Assembly (NCBI GenBank): GCA_036172665.1
Contig: CM069872.1
Coordinates: 57,708,101-57,772,100, forward strand
Length of the DNA: 64,000 nucleotides
Direction: 5' to 3'
Origin: Prosopocoilus inquinatus
Taxonomy: Eukaryota > Arthropoda > Insecta > Coleoptera > Lucanidae
The notes beneath the pieces were generated by a model that saw only the letters and a program-made list of their open reading frames with translations, did no database searches and was not told where the DNA came from. Below are positions 49,871 to 61,980 of the stretch, one piece after another; the stretch's first letter is position 1, and each line of letters opens with the position of its first letter. A program made the translations under genes and the position numbers.

Positions 49871-51886
49871 CCTCCTTCCTTCAAGAAAAACATTTTGATT
49901 TTTTTTTAATGAGCGACATTCGTTCAAATTTCTAAATTTTAAGAAATATATTTCATAAAAACAAAAACGTTTTACTTTTACATTTCTTGCGTTGTTCACA
50001 ACTTCGCGGTCTCAAATTTTTGGTCGGCAGCGTGCTTTTACTTTCCGGACGACCAATGTTGTTGATCGTTACGTCAAAAGTAGCCCCGATTAGGTTTCAT
50101 CCGTCCAATAACGTTTTCCTTTACGGGCACCAAGTGTGTCTAAGGCAGCCCAAATGGCGGAAAATCGTTGAAAATGGCAACCTTGGCACAGTGGAGGTTG
50201 AATATTGTTTCTGAATATCATTTTCTTAGTTCCAATAGAGGTTTAAGTTTGGTAACACCCTATAGAGTGACAGTAATAAAAAGTCATAAAAAAATTTTTC
50301 GTATTTTTTCAATATCTTGAGAATACTTGAACGAATAGAGAGTCAAATGGGGTGAACATTTTGTATAATAATTATATTTAAGGGTAAAGTTCCTCGCCTA
50401 ATCAAACGGAAGTGCCGCAGGGCGCTCTACTGGCGCCAGTACTTTAACTTTTCCGGACGCACATCTATTATGTTTTATGCACAATTTATGTTTGTTGCAG
50501 GTTTCGTTTACAGACCTGAAGAAAAAAAGACCTTCCGTTTGTTCAATTAGGCCGAAGCTTTGTGATTTATTTTAAAATTTCAAATCGCCGTGTAAAATTT
50601 CAGAAGTAACCGCTAAAAACATCTCGACCTGTCACACACAAACACTCTTGTTTATTTGTACCTTGTACACTGATTAACACGGACGTGAAACAAGATTCCT
50701 CTTCGTCCGTTGTTTGCTTACAATACAAAACTACGACGACGAGTATCCAACAAATTAGTTGTCTAGCGGAGATAAGGCATGATTTGGAAGGGGCTCCTAA
50801 TGACTTGGGTAAACGCCATTTTTTTTTCCGGAGCGCTCGGTGCTAATAATGAAGTTTACCGTTTAAGAAAAAAAAAAAAAGGAATCTGACTTGGTTATTA
50901 TCGCAGTTCGGAAAATTCCGGACATGCTCAGAAAGTATATAAGATTTAAGTGTATACGTTAAATACACGTCTCCGATCGAATGTTTGAGCGTCTGGAATG
51001 TCCCCAGCTCTGGTTATTATTAAAAAAGAAAATCCGCCGGTTCGCAACTCGATGAAGGATGGCAGTAATTACGGTTTACAATTTACATACGGGATTAGCG
51101 TTGGAAAGTAAAAAAAGGAAGCCGTAAATTAAATCGAATTTTTGCGGCGGTTAATTAACGCAAACAGGATTTCGCGATTTTTCACGAACGCGTGATTCCC
51201 CCTCGTCTCCGTGAATATCAAATCGGGGTGGAGGGGAAAAAAAAGCTTGCGTGCAATTAAGCGTAATAACAGCGAGAGAAGCAATCGCTCCTGGGATCGA
51301 TGAATTAATTACGCGGCGGCGGCGGCGAAGACGACTTCTTTTTCTTCTTGCGTGTAATATGCAAAAGGCAATTAAAACCGCGGGTTTAACTTCTTCCAGA
51401 CCGCGATCGATTAGGTTTGAATTGAATTTGAATGGAAAGGCAAAATTAAAATATGTGGGCACAGACTTTCGTAATTAACAGATTCGTGATTCAAGTGGTA
51501 TCGTTTTAGTGGAACATCACTGTACTATGTACACAAGTACAAAGCCAAACGACGCATTTTTATTTCTAATTCGTATCTCTGCTCTGACGAACCGTTTGTA
51601 AGATTTAATTAAGAAACTACGTTCAAAAAATTTCCTTACAATTTTTTTTGCCATCTTTTTTAAAAACAAGAAAGTTATTTTACGTGCGCGAAATTTTGAT
51701 GAATTTTTCGTGTTTCGACTGTACCGCGAAAACAAAACACGACTCGTTAAGATGATGCCGAAAATCTATTTAGTAAACGTATCGAAATTTCAATTTAATT
51801 TAATTAAAAAAAAAAATGAATCTGAATCGCAGCACACAAATTGAATTTCAAAGTTTAAGAATGTTAAATAATTTAAATTTATCTTA
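49871..51886. other. Spacer with one CTCF-like near-match
   Basis: At 50421-50433 the minus strand reads CCAGTAGAGCGCC, one mismatch from the first thirteen positions of the vertebrate CTCF core CCASYAGRKGGCRS. A (GGC)n pocket lies at about 51313-51328 within 51150-51420, which is CpG-rich. The frames on both strands there show no recognisable domain. Confidence 0.4.
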
Positions 51887-54770
51887 GAATTTTGTCTCCG
51901 GGAATCCCAATTGACTTCCCTTACCAAAAACACGAACATTTTATAGTTCTCTGCCTTACCGACGTTGTCTACCTTATCGACTCAGACGACCGACCGATTG
52001 ATTGTCTGACATTTGTACGTTTACAACGACGATCGTTTTTTTTCTTTCATCAAAAAGCAAAAACTCGAAACAAAACACAATCGTCCCAAAGCGAAAACCG
52101 ATTTAATCGAAAATTGACAATTTTGACGGTTTCATCTGTAAAGCCGGACGTACTCTCATTTATCAGTAGAAACAATTTATTTTTCTACTTAAATAGAAAA
52201 CGTAGAATTTACGCCGCCGTACATAGTGCCATCTATTGTCCAAAACTGAAAGCTATTTTAATCGAATTTCCTGCAGCACAGGATTTCATGTTCACGCCGA
52301 CGTCACTCATTTCTCGGTAGGAACAGTTTCTTTTTCTACTTAAATAGAAAACGTAGAATTTACGCCGCCGTACAGAGTGCCATCTATTGTCCAAAACTGA
52401 AAGCTATTTTAATCGAATTTCCTGCAGCACAGGATTTCATGTTCACGCCGACGTCACTCATTTCTCGGTAGGAACAGTTTCTTTTTCTACTTAAATAGAA
52501 AACGTAGGATTTACGCCGCCGTACAGAGCGCCATCTATTGTCCAAAACTGAAAGCTATTTTAATCGAATTTCCTGCAGCACAGGATTTCATGTTCACGCC
52601 GACGTCACTCATTTCTCGGTAGGAACAGTTTCTTTTTCTACTTAAATAGAAAACGTAGAATTTACGCCGCCGTACAGAGTGCCATCTATTGTCCAAAACT
52701 GAAAGCTATTTTAATCGAATTTCCTGCAGCACAGGATTTCATGTTCACGCCGACGTCACTCATTTCTCGGTAGGAACAGTTTCTTTTCTACTTAAATAGA
52801 AAACGTAGGATTTACGCCGCCGTACAGAGCGCCATCTACAGTCCAAAAGTGAAAGCTATTTTAATCGAATTTCCTGCAGCACAGGATTTCACGTTCACGC
52901 CGACGCGACGTCACGCGACGTTCTCAGTAAAATCCTAACTTTGCAGTTTGATTTCGATTTCAAAGTTAAATCTGAAAACTAATTTAAAGCAAAAACTCGA
53001 CGAAAACAAAAGACAATCGTCCCGAAGTGAAAACTAATTTTCAATCGAAAATCAAAAAATGCCAAAGCAGTTTCATCTATAAATATAAACGTACTCTCAT
53101 CCCTCAGTTGAAACAATTTTTATTCAAATTAAATCGAAAACGTAGAATCTACTGAGCGCCATCTACTGTCCAAAATTGAAAGCTGTTTTAATCTAATTTC
53201 TTGCAGCACAGGATATCACGTTCACGCCGACGCGACGTCGCGCGACGTTCTCAGCAAAATCCTAACTTTGCAGTTTGATTTCGATTTCAAAGTTAAATCT
53301 GAAAACTAATTTAAAGCAAAAACTCGCCGAAAACGAAAGACAATCGTCCGGAAGTGAAAACTAATTTTCAATCGAAAATCAAAAAATGCCAAAGCAGTTT
53401 CATCTATAAATATAAACGTACTCTCATCCCTCAGTTGAAACAATTTTTATTCAAATTAAATCGAAAACGTAGAATCTACTGAGCGCCATCTATTGTCCAA
53501 AATTGAAAGCTATTTTAATCGAATTTTCTGCCGCACAGGAATTCACGTTCACGCCGACGCGACGTCGCGCGACTTTCTCAGCAAAATCCTAACTTTGCAG
53601 TTTGATTTCGATTTCAAAGTTAAATCTGAAAACTAATTTAAAACAAAAACTCGCCGAAAACGAAAGACAATCGTCCGGAAGTGAAAACTAATTTTCAATC
53701 GAAAATCAAAAAATGCCAACGCAGTTTCATCTATAAATATAAACGTACTCTCATCCCTTAGTTGAAACAATTTTTATTCTAATTAAATCGAAAACGAAGA
53801 ATCTACTGAGCGCCATCTATTGTCCAAAATTGAAAGCTATTTTAATCGAATTTTCTGAAGCACAGGATTTCACGTTCACGCCGACGCGACGCCGCGCGAC
53901 GTTCTCAGTAAAATCCTAACTTTGCAGTTTGATTTCGATTTCAAAGTTAAATCTGAAAACTAATTTAAAACAAAAACTCGCCGAAAACGAAAGACAATCG
54001 TCCGGAAGTGAAAACTAATTTTCAATCGAAAATCAAAAAATGCCAACGCAGTTTCATCTATAAATATAATCTCGGCAGAAACAATTTTTATTCTAATTAA
54101 ATCGAAAACGTAGAATCTGCTGAGCGCCATCTGTTGTCCGAAAATGAAAGCTATTCTAATCGAATTTCCCGTAACAGCGTTTCGTGTTCGCGCCGACGCA
54201 CGACGCGACGTTCTCGGTAAAATCCCGGCGATTTTAATTTCGAAGTTAAATTTGAAAATAAAAAATCATTCTCTAAACATCAAGTCAAAGCGCCATCTCC
54301 CGATCAAAAACAGGAAACGAAACGATTTTTTAATCGATTTTCACTCCCGCTGGATGGATGGCGTTCTCGGCAAAACTTCGCGCAATGATTTTAATTATTG
54401 CAAAATTAAATTCATTTATTATTCAAAGACTGATCTGGAATTATTATACGCAGCGCCATCTTTGGATCATAAATTGAAGCTGTACTATTTTAATTCCAAA
54501 TAGAACTGATATTTTCAGCCGGTACTTCGTGTTCTACTTTTGAATGATTGTTTTAAGCGAATTGTTTAGAGCGCGATCTCTTCGCACGTTTATTGAAGTT
54601 CAAAAACGCGATTTCTCAATCAAAAGAGCGTATTTTTTTTTTAATTCAGATTTGTCAAGTTGGAGTTTTATGAATTTTACCTCCGGGAATCTTAATTAAC
54701 CCCCTTTAGTAAAAAAAGTTCTCTGTTGTCTTACCGACTTTATGTACTTTATCGACTTGCAGACAATTTT
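51887..54770. repeat. 151/327-bp nested tandem array with flanking direct repeats
   Basis: A 327-bp unit is repeated (CTCF-like word at 53156, 53483, 53810, 54124), with further diverged units to 54470. Within the left part a shortened 151-bp version has been amplified separately (words at 52226, 52377, 52528, 52679, 52829). Shared blocks are 'gaaaacgtagaat', 'gccatctattgtccaaaa', 'gaaagctattttaatcgaat' and 'cacgttcacgccgacg'. The whole array is bracketed by diverged ~100-base direct repeats (51887-51994 and 54669-54768), which both carry 'ctccgggaatc', 'agttctctg', 'cttaccgac' and 'tatcgact'. Confidence 0.93.
52226..54461 (-). promoter_or_regulatory. CTCF-like word series, array part
   Basis: The plus strand shows GCGCCATCT (minus strand AGATGGCGC) at 52528, 52829, 53156, 53483, 53810, 54124, 54290 and 54453, plus the variant GTGCCATCT at 52226, 52377 and 52679. 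AGATGGCGC fits the AGRKGGCRS half of the CTCF core. All face the same way. Binding is inferred; other zinc-finger proteins may read the same word. Confidence 0.5.
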
Positions 54771-56199
54771 TCTCTTGTAAGAAGATTTTTCCGGTTCAAC
54801 AGGTGCTTGCTGGTGGTTTTTCTCATATTTTGGTGTTGCCTAAATAATATTTTTAATCGAAATTTAATCGTTCGTACAAAAATTTATAGACATATACGGG
54901 GTGTCTCAGATTGAGTAGGCAACCAAGGGTAACTCTCTTATTAGTGGAGGTAGAGATTTGGTTAATTGGGCAATGTTTTGTAGTTTTGTGTGCCGGTTGA
55001 GATGCCGCAGAGAAAATTCGAAAATTCCGGATAGTTCCGATTTTATCGCAGAAAAAACGGAAAATCGCCATTTTCTTTAATCTCTAATAGCATCGTGGTT
55101 ATAAGAAATATGAAAAAAAGTTTGATATGAAAGTTACTAGGCTTGATAAAGTGCGGCTGAAAGTTAAGTCAAAATAATATTCAAGATGGCGGCTTTCAAG
55201 ATATTGAATTATTTGGATAATTGGAGGCCATATTGGATTTTTATAAGATTTATGGCCGCTTTCATAATCAGACTTTAACAAGAAGTTTTAATTTAAAGTC
55301 ACTTTAAGAATAGGGAAACAAATGTACAGTTGTACAATGTTTAAAATTATTTAATTTAATTTTATCTCTTCCTTTTTTTTTTCTTATCGAATGGTTTCGA
55401 AAATTCCCATTTCCTTCCATTCCCATGCCTGACGTGCTTGCGTTTGGTTTCTGTTTTTGTTTTTTCGTTCGCAATTAACGTTGTTGTTGTATTTTTAGCT
55501 TAGCAATTGAAAGGGTCATGAATTAAACATTCGTAATCGATTCCAAAGAATGATCTGGGTGGGAAGAAGCGACGGATAGCCTGCTATTAAGCCCACGAAC
55601 GGTTTCGTGCTTCTGTCAATCAAAAGGAACGTCGAAACGTCGAGTCACGTCCCTAACCGACCCGAGCCAAGAAGGAAGGAAGAAAGAAAGAAAGAAAGAA
55701 GGCCGATCTCAGCGCGCTCGAAGTTCACACGTCGCGTCGGAATCAAATTGCTCTTTTCCACCAACTATACATACCTAAGTACGCATTTTTTTGTGTGAGA
55801 GGGAAGTGAGGTGCAGTGAGGAGTGGTAACTCCACCACCGTTGGCGTATAGATGACGGCCAGCGGTTGAGGAGTTCCTCGGCCTCGCAGCGAGTCTCCTG
55901 TAACTTAAAAAGAAAAGCTAAAACACGATTGCAATAATCAATAATCGAATAATTCGCGAAAAACAGTAACCAACAGATGGCGCTTGCAATACGGAAAACA
56001 AGAGCTGTCACTAATGTCATTCAGCATAACCTATTTCATTGGATCCGTCAATGCTTCCGTTGGTATTATTATTATGATGTGGTGTACGTCATTCTAAAAA
56101 TACGAGAGCGTCACCAAACTCGCAAACAAACATTTCGATTGCATAGTTTTACTGACTTTTTGTAGGTTAACCGAATGTCATTGCATGCCATACTTGTCT
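54771..56199. other. Spacer with scattered ATGGCGG words
   Basis: At 54896 'acggggtgtctcagattga' resembles the start of a DNA transposon, but no matching end was found. 'aagatggcggc', a YY1/Pho-type word, lies at 55184-55194. A (GAAA)n run lies near 55680-55700. AGATGGCGC on the plus strand at 55975-55983 is the only CTCF-like word of this region in the opposite direction. No gene supported. Confidence 0.45.
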
Positions 56200-56800
56200 A
56201 TCTTCTACGTAAACATGTCAACTCATAACAACTTTTTCGTTAAAAGTCGGCCATATTTGATTACAGAACGGCGGAGAAGTAACAAACGCGTTCTTCTCTT
56301 CGAGACGTTTCATTTGATATGTCACATGACATACTCAACTTCATCGAAAACATTTTCGATCACTATGACATACCGACATTCCGTCAAAAAACAGCCACGC
56401 TTGATTTATACAACTTCTTCGTTGAAAGTCGGCCATACTTGATTCTAGAATGGCGGGGAAGTCCTGTTCGAGACGTTTCATTTGATACGTCACATACTAT
56501 GTTAATCTTCATCGCAAACATTTTCGATCACTATGATGTATTGAAATTCCATCAAAAAACAGCCACGTTCGATTTAAACATGGCGGAGAGGTGACAATCG
56601 CGTTCGTTTTTTCGAGGCGATTCAATTGATGCGTCACACGACATGCTTAGGCCACTGAGGAAGCATTTTCGATCATAACGTCGCGCCATCTTGCTTCCTT
56701 CCGTAGTGACATTTCATCAGAAATCAACCTTACATGTCATTCTAAAATGGCGGTGAGCTAACAGTCGCGTTCGCCTCCCCGAGGTGCTTTATTTGAGACG
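56200..56800. repeat. ~150-185-bp diverged tandem repeat, four copies
   Basis: Blocks recurring are 'cgttgaaagtcggccatact', 'atggcgg(a/g)(g)ag', 'cgagacgtttcatttgat' (near 56298 and 56477; diverged near 56612 and 56778), 'gtcacatgacat', 'cattttcgatcactatgac' and 'aaaaacagccacg'. Later copies are progressively diverged. Frames of 85-91 codons run through it without any recognisable domain. Confidence 0.8.
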
Positions 56801-57131
56801 TCACACCTTTAAACATGTTTTTATTAGAGCGTTGCCGTCGTCTTGCAATTGTCGCCTTCTTGGATTTCATGATGGCGACGTACTGGCATACTTTGTTTAA
56901 GAACTGTCATTTTGTGATCCTTGTGTCAAGAAGTAAATTGAAAGCAATGATAACAAAAGATGTTCGAATATTCTAATCGATTTTTGATCGAAAAATAAAA
57001 CACAAAGACTTCGAAGCAGATGTTTTTGTGTCGAAACGAAAGGTCCTTAATTTTTTGGAAAAATTTGGAATTTAAAAAAGAAATGAAAAAGATTTCGTTT
57101 AATATGAAAACTCTTTTGAAACTTCTTACTA

Positions 57132-57600
57132 ACTTTTGAAATTTATTCCTAAGCGCCATCTAGCGTTGGAAAAATATTATTCTCTCCTTTATGAAGTGGC
57201 GCCATCTGCCGATAAAAAAGAAACATTTTTTCATTATATTTTGTTGTAATTTTTACTAATTTTTGGAATTTATTCCTGAGCGCCATCTAGCGTTGAAATG
57301 TCGTTCCCTCCTTTTTGAAGTAGCGCCATCTGACGATAAAAAATCACTTTAACATTTTCTCATTACATTTTGTAATTCGAAGCAAATCAATCCTCTCGTT
57401 TCTTTGATTTTCTTTTGAAACGTTATTCATTCAACTTAGCGCCATCTAGCCTCGAAAGATCGTATCGTTTTCCAAAAATAATTTTCTTAATTTTATTCAG
57501 CGCCATCGAACAGGACACAATATTATTAACTAAATTAATTTTAAGGGAAATTTTCTCTCGATGTTTAATTATATTTGGCGCCACCTAGAAGCAAAAGAAT
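57132..57600 (-). promoter_or_regulatory. Dense CTCF-like word cluster
   Basis: GCGCCATCT occurs at 57153, 57199, 57280, 57323 and 57439, a truncated GCGCCATCG at 57500 and GCGCCACCT at 57578 (minus strand AGGTGGCGC, the best fit to the CTCF core). Sites at 57153, 57280 and 57439 continue as CTAGATGGCGC on the minus strand (57280 and 57153 as CGCTAGATGGCGC). A 127-base segment carrying two sites is duplicated (57132-57258 and 57259-57385). Confidence 0.55.
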
Positions 57601-59519
57601 TTTTTTTCTTTTAGAAATTTTATTCATTTCGAAAAGTCGGTTTTGTTTAACATAAAAGAAACAAACATTTGTTTCATACTCGTCCGTAAATTTATTTCAC
57701 AGCTGACCGTGTTTTGTTTTTCTATGAAAAAAAAAAATCGATGATAAATCCAACGTCTTTTGTTATCGTTTTTAATTTTTTCCAAATCGCCCTTCAACGC
57801 TTGCTTCGAACTTCGAAATCACCAAATGAGAGATCGGCGGAGCGCACGAAGAAGAAATTTGCTTTTATGAAAGTGCGCCCTCTGTCGGTCCGGATCCAGG
57901 TTTTTAAATAAATCCGAGATTTCATCTGCACTCTTCCGGGACGCATCCTTATTTCAGGGCCCTTCGGAAAACTTCCGCTAGATGTCGGTCGGCCGCCCCG
58001 TGATTTTCTCCGAGTAGATTCATCGAGCACTATGGGTGCTTTCTTTCGCTTAAAAGTTTGAAACGCGTTTCGAATAGTTCGGACCTGAATTTCGTAGTTG
58101 TTGCAAAAAAAAAAAAAACGTTTGACCTGAATTTTTGATTAACAGTTCGTTCGTAAATGACCATAGTTCAGTCCAAACAAGTTTAAAAAATCGAGAGATT
58201 CGAAGAGAAGAATCAAAACACGTTTGGATCACGATTTTGTGAGCCAAAAGAAAGCACCTTTCGTTGCCCTCGCATTAATCATCCTGCTCTGCGAATTAAA
58301 TTAATTAAATGCAAATAATCCGTCGCGCTTATTACATTAATTAATAAATTGAGTGCACGCAAGGAGATTGCATTCGAAAAGAAAAAAAAACAAGAAAGAA
58401 AACACTGTCTACAGTACACGCAAATCAGCGATGCCAACAGGGTTGTAAAAATCCCCCTAGATCTCCCTCCAATCAGAGCTGCGTTAGCGTTGGCGCCGGG
58501 CGTACACCGGCGATTACCGCTATTCCGATTTCAATCACACGGACGTTTAGGTTAGGAAAAATTTTAGAATCGTCACTCTGAATTTGCTGGTGTCGTGTGG
58601 GATAGGGGGGGCGGGGGGGAGATTACATCAAAAGATCAAAAGTAGTAGATACCTAAATCTGTTCTCTTTCTCCCCGCTGAAGAAATAGTTTCAAGCTAAA
58701 CAAAACAAAACAGTTATGAACTTGAATATTTATGCTTAGCGCGGTAGGTGTTGATAATTAGCAATTAACATAAAAACAATGGGATAATTATTGGCTGACA
58801 GGAAATACATACTTATACAGGTACTCTGAGAGAGAAAGCAAAATAAAAAATGCAGCTGCTTGTTTGTGGAAATAACCTATTGAGTAATATTGATCGTTTT
58901 TTTTTTTCTAAAAAGTTTACACGCGAGGTACGATTTTTAATTAAAACACGATTAGGTAGATGTCCTTGCGTTATTCTTGTACGGGCATGGAAATAATATA
59001 AAGTAATAAAATAATATAAATAATAAAAAGAAAAAAAAGATTGAAGCGATTGAAATTTTTTAAATTGTTTGGTGTTGATGCGTTCAAACCTTCGCTTGCG
59101 TTGGACTCTCGTTTAATGAAGGGGGCGGTGACTTTTATTTTACATAATAATTTAATTAATCGAAGCAGGCGCCAATTTTTCTTCTTTTTTTAAGCGTCGA
59201 CCCCTTATACATAGAAAAAAAGCAAGTACAGGGTTTTCTTTTCTTTTTTTTTAAATTTTTGCACCCTATCTAGGGGGCTTATTTTAGGAGCTAGAGAAAA
59301 TCTTTGAACGCAAAAGTCGTGGGGTTTTATGTCTATTATCTTTTAGAGTTATCAGGAGAAACAAAAGCGCATCGCAAATTGGAGAAAAAAACACAATATT
59401 TGTTTTTTTTTTTTTTAATGGAACAGCCTATATAATGTTTGCTAAGATGACAGATCATTTTTTCCTGATTTCAAACATATATATAATATGTTGACATTTG
59501 GAAGAGCCGTTTGTGAGAT
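57601..59519. other. Spacer without recognisable genes
   Basis: AT-rich DNA with homopolymers. A GC-richer segment at 57820-58030 and a G-rich run at 58605-58620 stand out. Frames of 65-78 codons show nothing recognisable. Confidence 0.4.
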
Positions 59520-60320
59520 GTTTGAGGTTAGAATATCAATAAATTAATACACATTTAAAATATCAAGGCGGCCTGGAATTTTGTTTTTTTTTATTATTAT
59601 TAATTCATTGTGTAGGGTTTCCAGTATTCGAATTTCTATTGTTTTTTTGCTAAGCTAACTGAAGCAACTGTCTACTGTTACGCCATCTGTTTTTTTTTTC
59701 TCTGAAGAAAAGAGTGAGAAATTTGAGGTTAGAATATCAATAAATTAATAAATATTTAAAATATCAAGGCGGCTAGGAATTCTGTGTTTTTTTTTTTATT
59801 ATTATTAATTAATTGTGTAGGGTTTTCAGTATTCGAATTTCTACTGTTTTTCTTTGCTAAGCTAACTGAAACAACTGTCTACTGTTACGCCATCTGTTTT
59901 TTTTTCTCTGAAGAAAAGAGTGAGAAATTTGAGGTTAGAATATCAATAAATTAATAAATATTTAAAATATCAAGACGGCCTGGAATTTTGTTTTTTTTAT
60001 TATTATTAATTCATTGTGTAGGGTTTCCAGTATTCGAATTTCTATTGTTTTTTTGCTAAGCTAACTGAAACAACTGTCTACAGTTACGCCATCTGTTTTT
60101 CTTTTTTTTTCTGAAGAAGAGAGTGGCAAATTTGAGGTTAGAATATTAATAAATTAATAAATATTTAAAATATCAAGGCGGCTAGGAATTCTGTGTTTTT
60201 TTTTTTATTATTATTAATTAATTGTGTAGGGTTTTCAGTATTCGAATTTCTACTGTTTTTTTGCTAAGCTAACTGAAACAACTGTCTACAGTTACGCCAT
60301 CTGTTTTTTTTTCTCTGAAG
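59520..60320. repeat. ~205-bp tandem array, four copies
   Basis: The block 'gaggttagaatat' occurs at about 59523, 59723, 59930 and 60134. Units share 'aaatatttaaaatatcaagg', 'gtgtagggtt(t/c)(t)ccagtattcg', 'gctaagctaactgaa' and 'actgttacgccatctgtttt' or a close variant. Units one and three, and two and four, resemble each other most ('ggcctggaattttg' versus 'ggctaggaattctg'), so a two-unit higher-order block is likely. Each unit holds CGCCATCTG, a CTCF-like word lacking the leading G. Confidence 0.93.
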
Positions 60321-61831
60321 AAAAGAATGGCAAATTCGATTGGAATTCGAGCGTCTTTTGTCATCGCTCTTAATTTATTTTCTGTCGCAGAAGTAAAAAC
60401 GAAAGGTTTCGTTCAGTCAAGTCGACCGGCGAAACATGTAAACGTCATTCAATTGTTACGCAATCGATTCTCTTTTGTTATTTTTCTTTTTTTTTTTTTT
60501 GTTAATGAAGAAAAATTCGTGCTTTCGATCGAAACACGTATTTTTCTTTCATTACTCGATTATGTTCGTTATTCCTTTCATTTTACCTTTTTCTTTATTT
60601 GAAATAGGTTTCGCCAAATTTTGAGGTTATGTTCAACTGAATTGGGAATTGAGCCGTAATTCTTAAAGATGTTGTTACCGTTTCGCCTGAAACGAGGAAG
60701 CTTAAGGAACGAAAGTGAAAAGAACCGCCCAAACGAATTAGTTTTTTTTTTTTTTGAGAACCAGAAGCTTGGCTCGCCTCAGATCGCGATTAGACAATTA
60801 GAGAACAAAAAAATTGCTTGTTTTTCATACCTTTCAATCCACCCAATCGGATTAACTTTAATGACTTGCTGCCAAATAACTTATTTGAAGGCTGTAGGGC
60901 TGCGAAGGGCGACCCCATAACCTACCTTCCGAGTCGTTAATAAAGTACAGCAGAAATCGACTCTGCGAAAAAGGTTAAAGGTAAGGGTAAGGGTAACTGA
61001 ACGAAAAAGAAGAAAGAATTGAAGACCACGCATAGTAAAGCAAGGTCAATACTCGGTAGGAAACTAGAACGAAAAGACGTCACTAAAAGCGAACACGCTG
61101 CGAAGATGAAGGATTTCAGGCAAATTTTCCGAAGCAAGAAAAAAGGAAAAGGTTAAAAGATTAGGATTAGGAGAAAGTCGAAAAGAAAAAGCTTCAAAAA
61201 AAAAGTGAAGTCCGAGGAACCATCCAAACGAATACATTTTTTTTAAGACAAAGATTTTTTTACCATCTCATTTCACAACGTACAATGAGTAGAGAAGAGA
61301 CAATTTAACAAAAACAAAAAAAAAAAAAATAGAAGATCTAATGAATGGAAGATGCAATAATTATAAAACAAAACAAAACAGAAAACGAAAACAATTTATA
61401 AACGAGATTAAAAAATATAACAAAACAATTTAAATATAAAGATAAAAAAAAATTCAAGCCTCGATTTTATTTAGTACTGCGACGAACTAAGGAAACCTTA
61501 TCTTATCAAGCTGACGCGTCCGTGTGTAACTCCGCAACATAAAGTGCGTACAGTGATTAAGTGCTTAATGAGAAAGCAGGAAGTGGTTTGACATTTCTGC
61601 TCGGCTGGATTTTATTCATATAATTTGTAATAACACGCAAAGTTCACGCAAGTCCGTGCCATACAATCTCTTCCTTAATGGCCGCAATTCCCATTCAATT
61701 CCGTTCGTTATTATTACTTCTTTGCATTCGAATCTCGCGCTTTTGAAATTCCGATTAAAGCAGTTTGCGTTTGTTGTACAGTCGAAAATAAATAAAGAAG
61801 AAAGAAAAAAATAAATAAATTGAGGCCTAAC
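60321..61831. other. Spacer with an old ~500-bp duplication
   Basis: The blocks at 60720-60750 and 61220-61245 ('accgcccaaacgaatt' and 'accatccaaacgaata', each followed by poly-T) and at 60970 and 61150 ('ggttaaaggtaagggtaagg' and 'ggttaaaagattaggatta') suggest an old duplication. No gene in the plus strand was recognised. Confidence 0.4.
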
Positions 61832-61980
61832 ATTCTTGACCGTTGTGATCATAGACCCACAAAAGTCCTCATTCTGGTTATACTTATAACGAGTAGGCGG
61901 ACAAGCGGAAAGGTACTTGTCGATGTTTGCTTTTGTGTGGTGTGAGGCCACCCATTTACATTCTTTATTTGGGCGACAGA
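61832..61980 (-). other. Candidate cysteine-rich exon, possibly CLIP-like
   Basis: On the minus strand an acceptor-like AAATTAAG precedes 149 bases that stay open, with protein-like composition unlike the surrounding DNA, and end before a weak donor GTTAGG. The translation contains VCRPNKECKWVASHHTK, an internal ACPP and finally NEDFCGS. The Cys-x5-Cys start and the later Cys-Gly recall the second to fourth cysteines of the CLIP domain found in arthropod serine proteases. However, the spacing to Cys-Gly is longer than usual, and one extra cysteine is present. No partner exon or VCC motif was found. A chance open frame remains possible. The frame could also continue unspliced to a stop near 61616. 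Confidence 0.25.

Noticed and set aside
51887..54770. LTR retrotransposon bounded by the direct repeats
   Set aside because: The ~100-base edges are diverged and lack TG...CA ends, primer-binding site and polypurine tract, and the interior is a tandem array with no gag or pol.
54896..54920. Second CAGGGTG-type transposon starting at ACGGGGTGTCTCAGATTGA
   Set aside because: No inverted partner was found downstream, so an element cannot be delimited.
60975..61165. Telomere-like GGTAAGGGTAAGGG / GATTAGGATTAGG words
   Set aside because: Only two or three irregular units; not a run of the insect TTAGG repeat.
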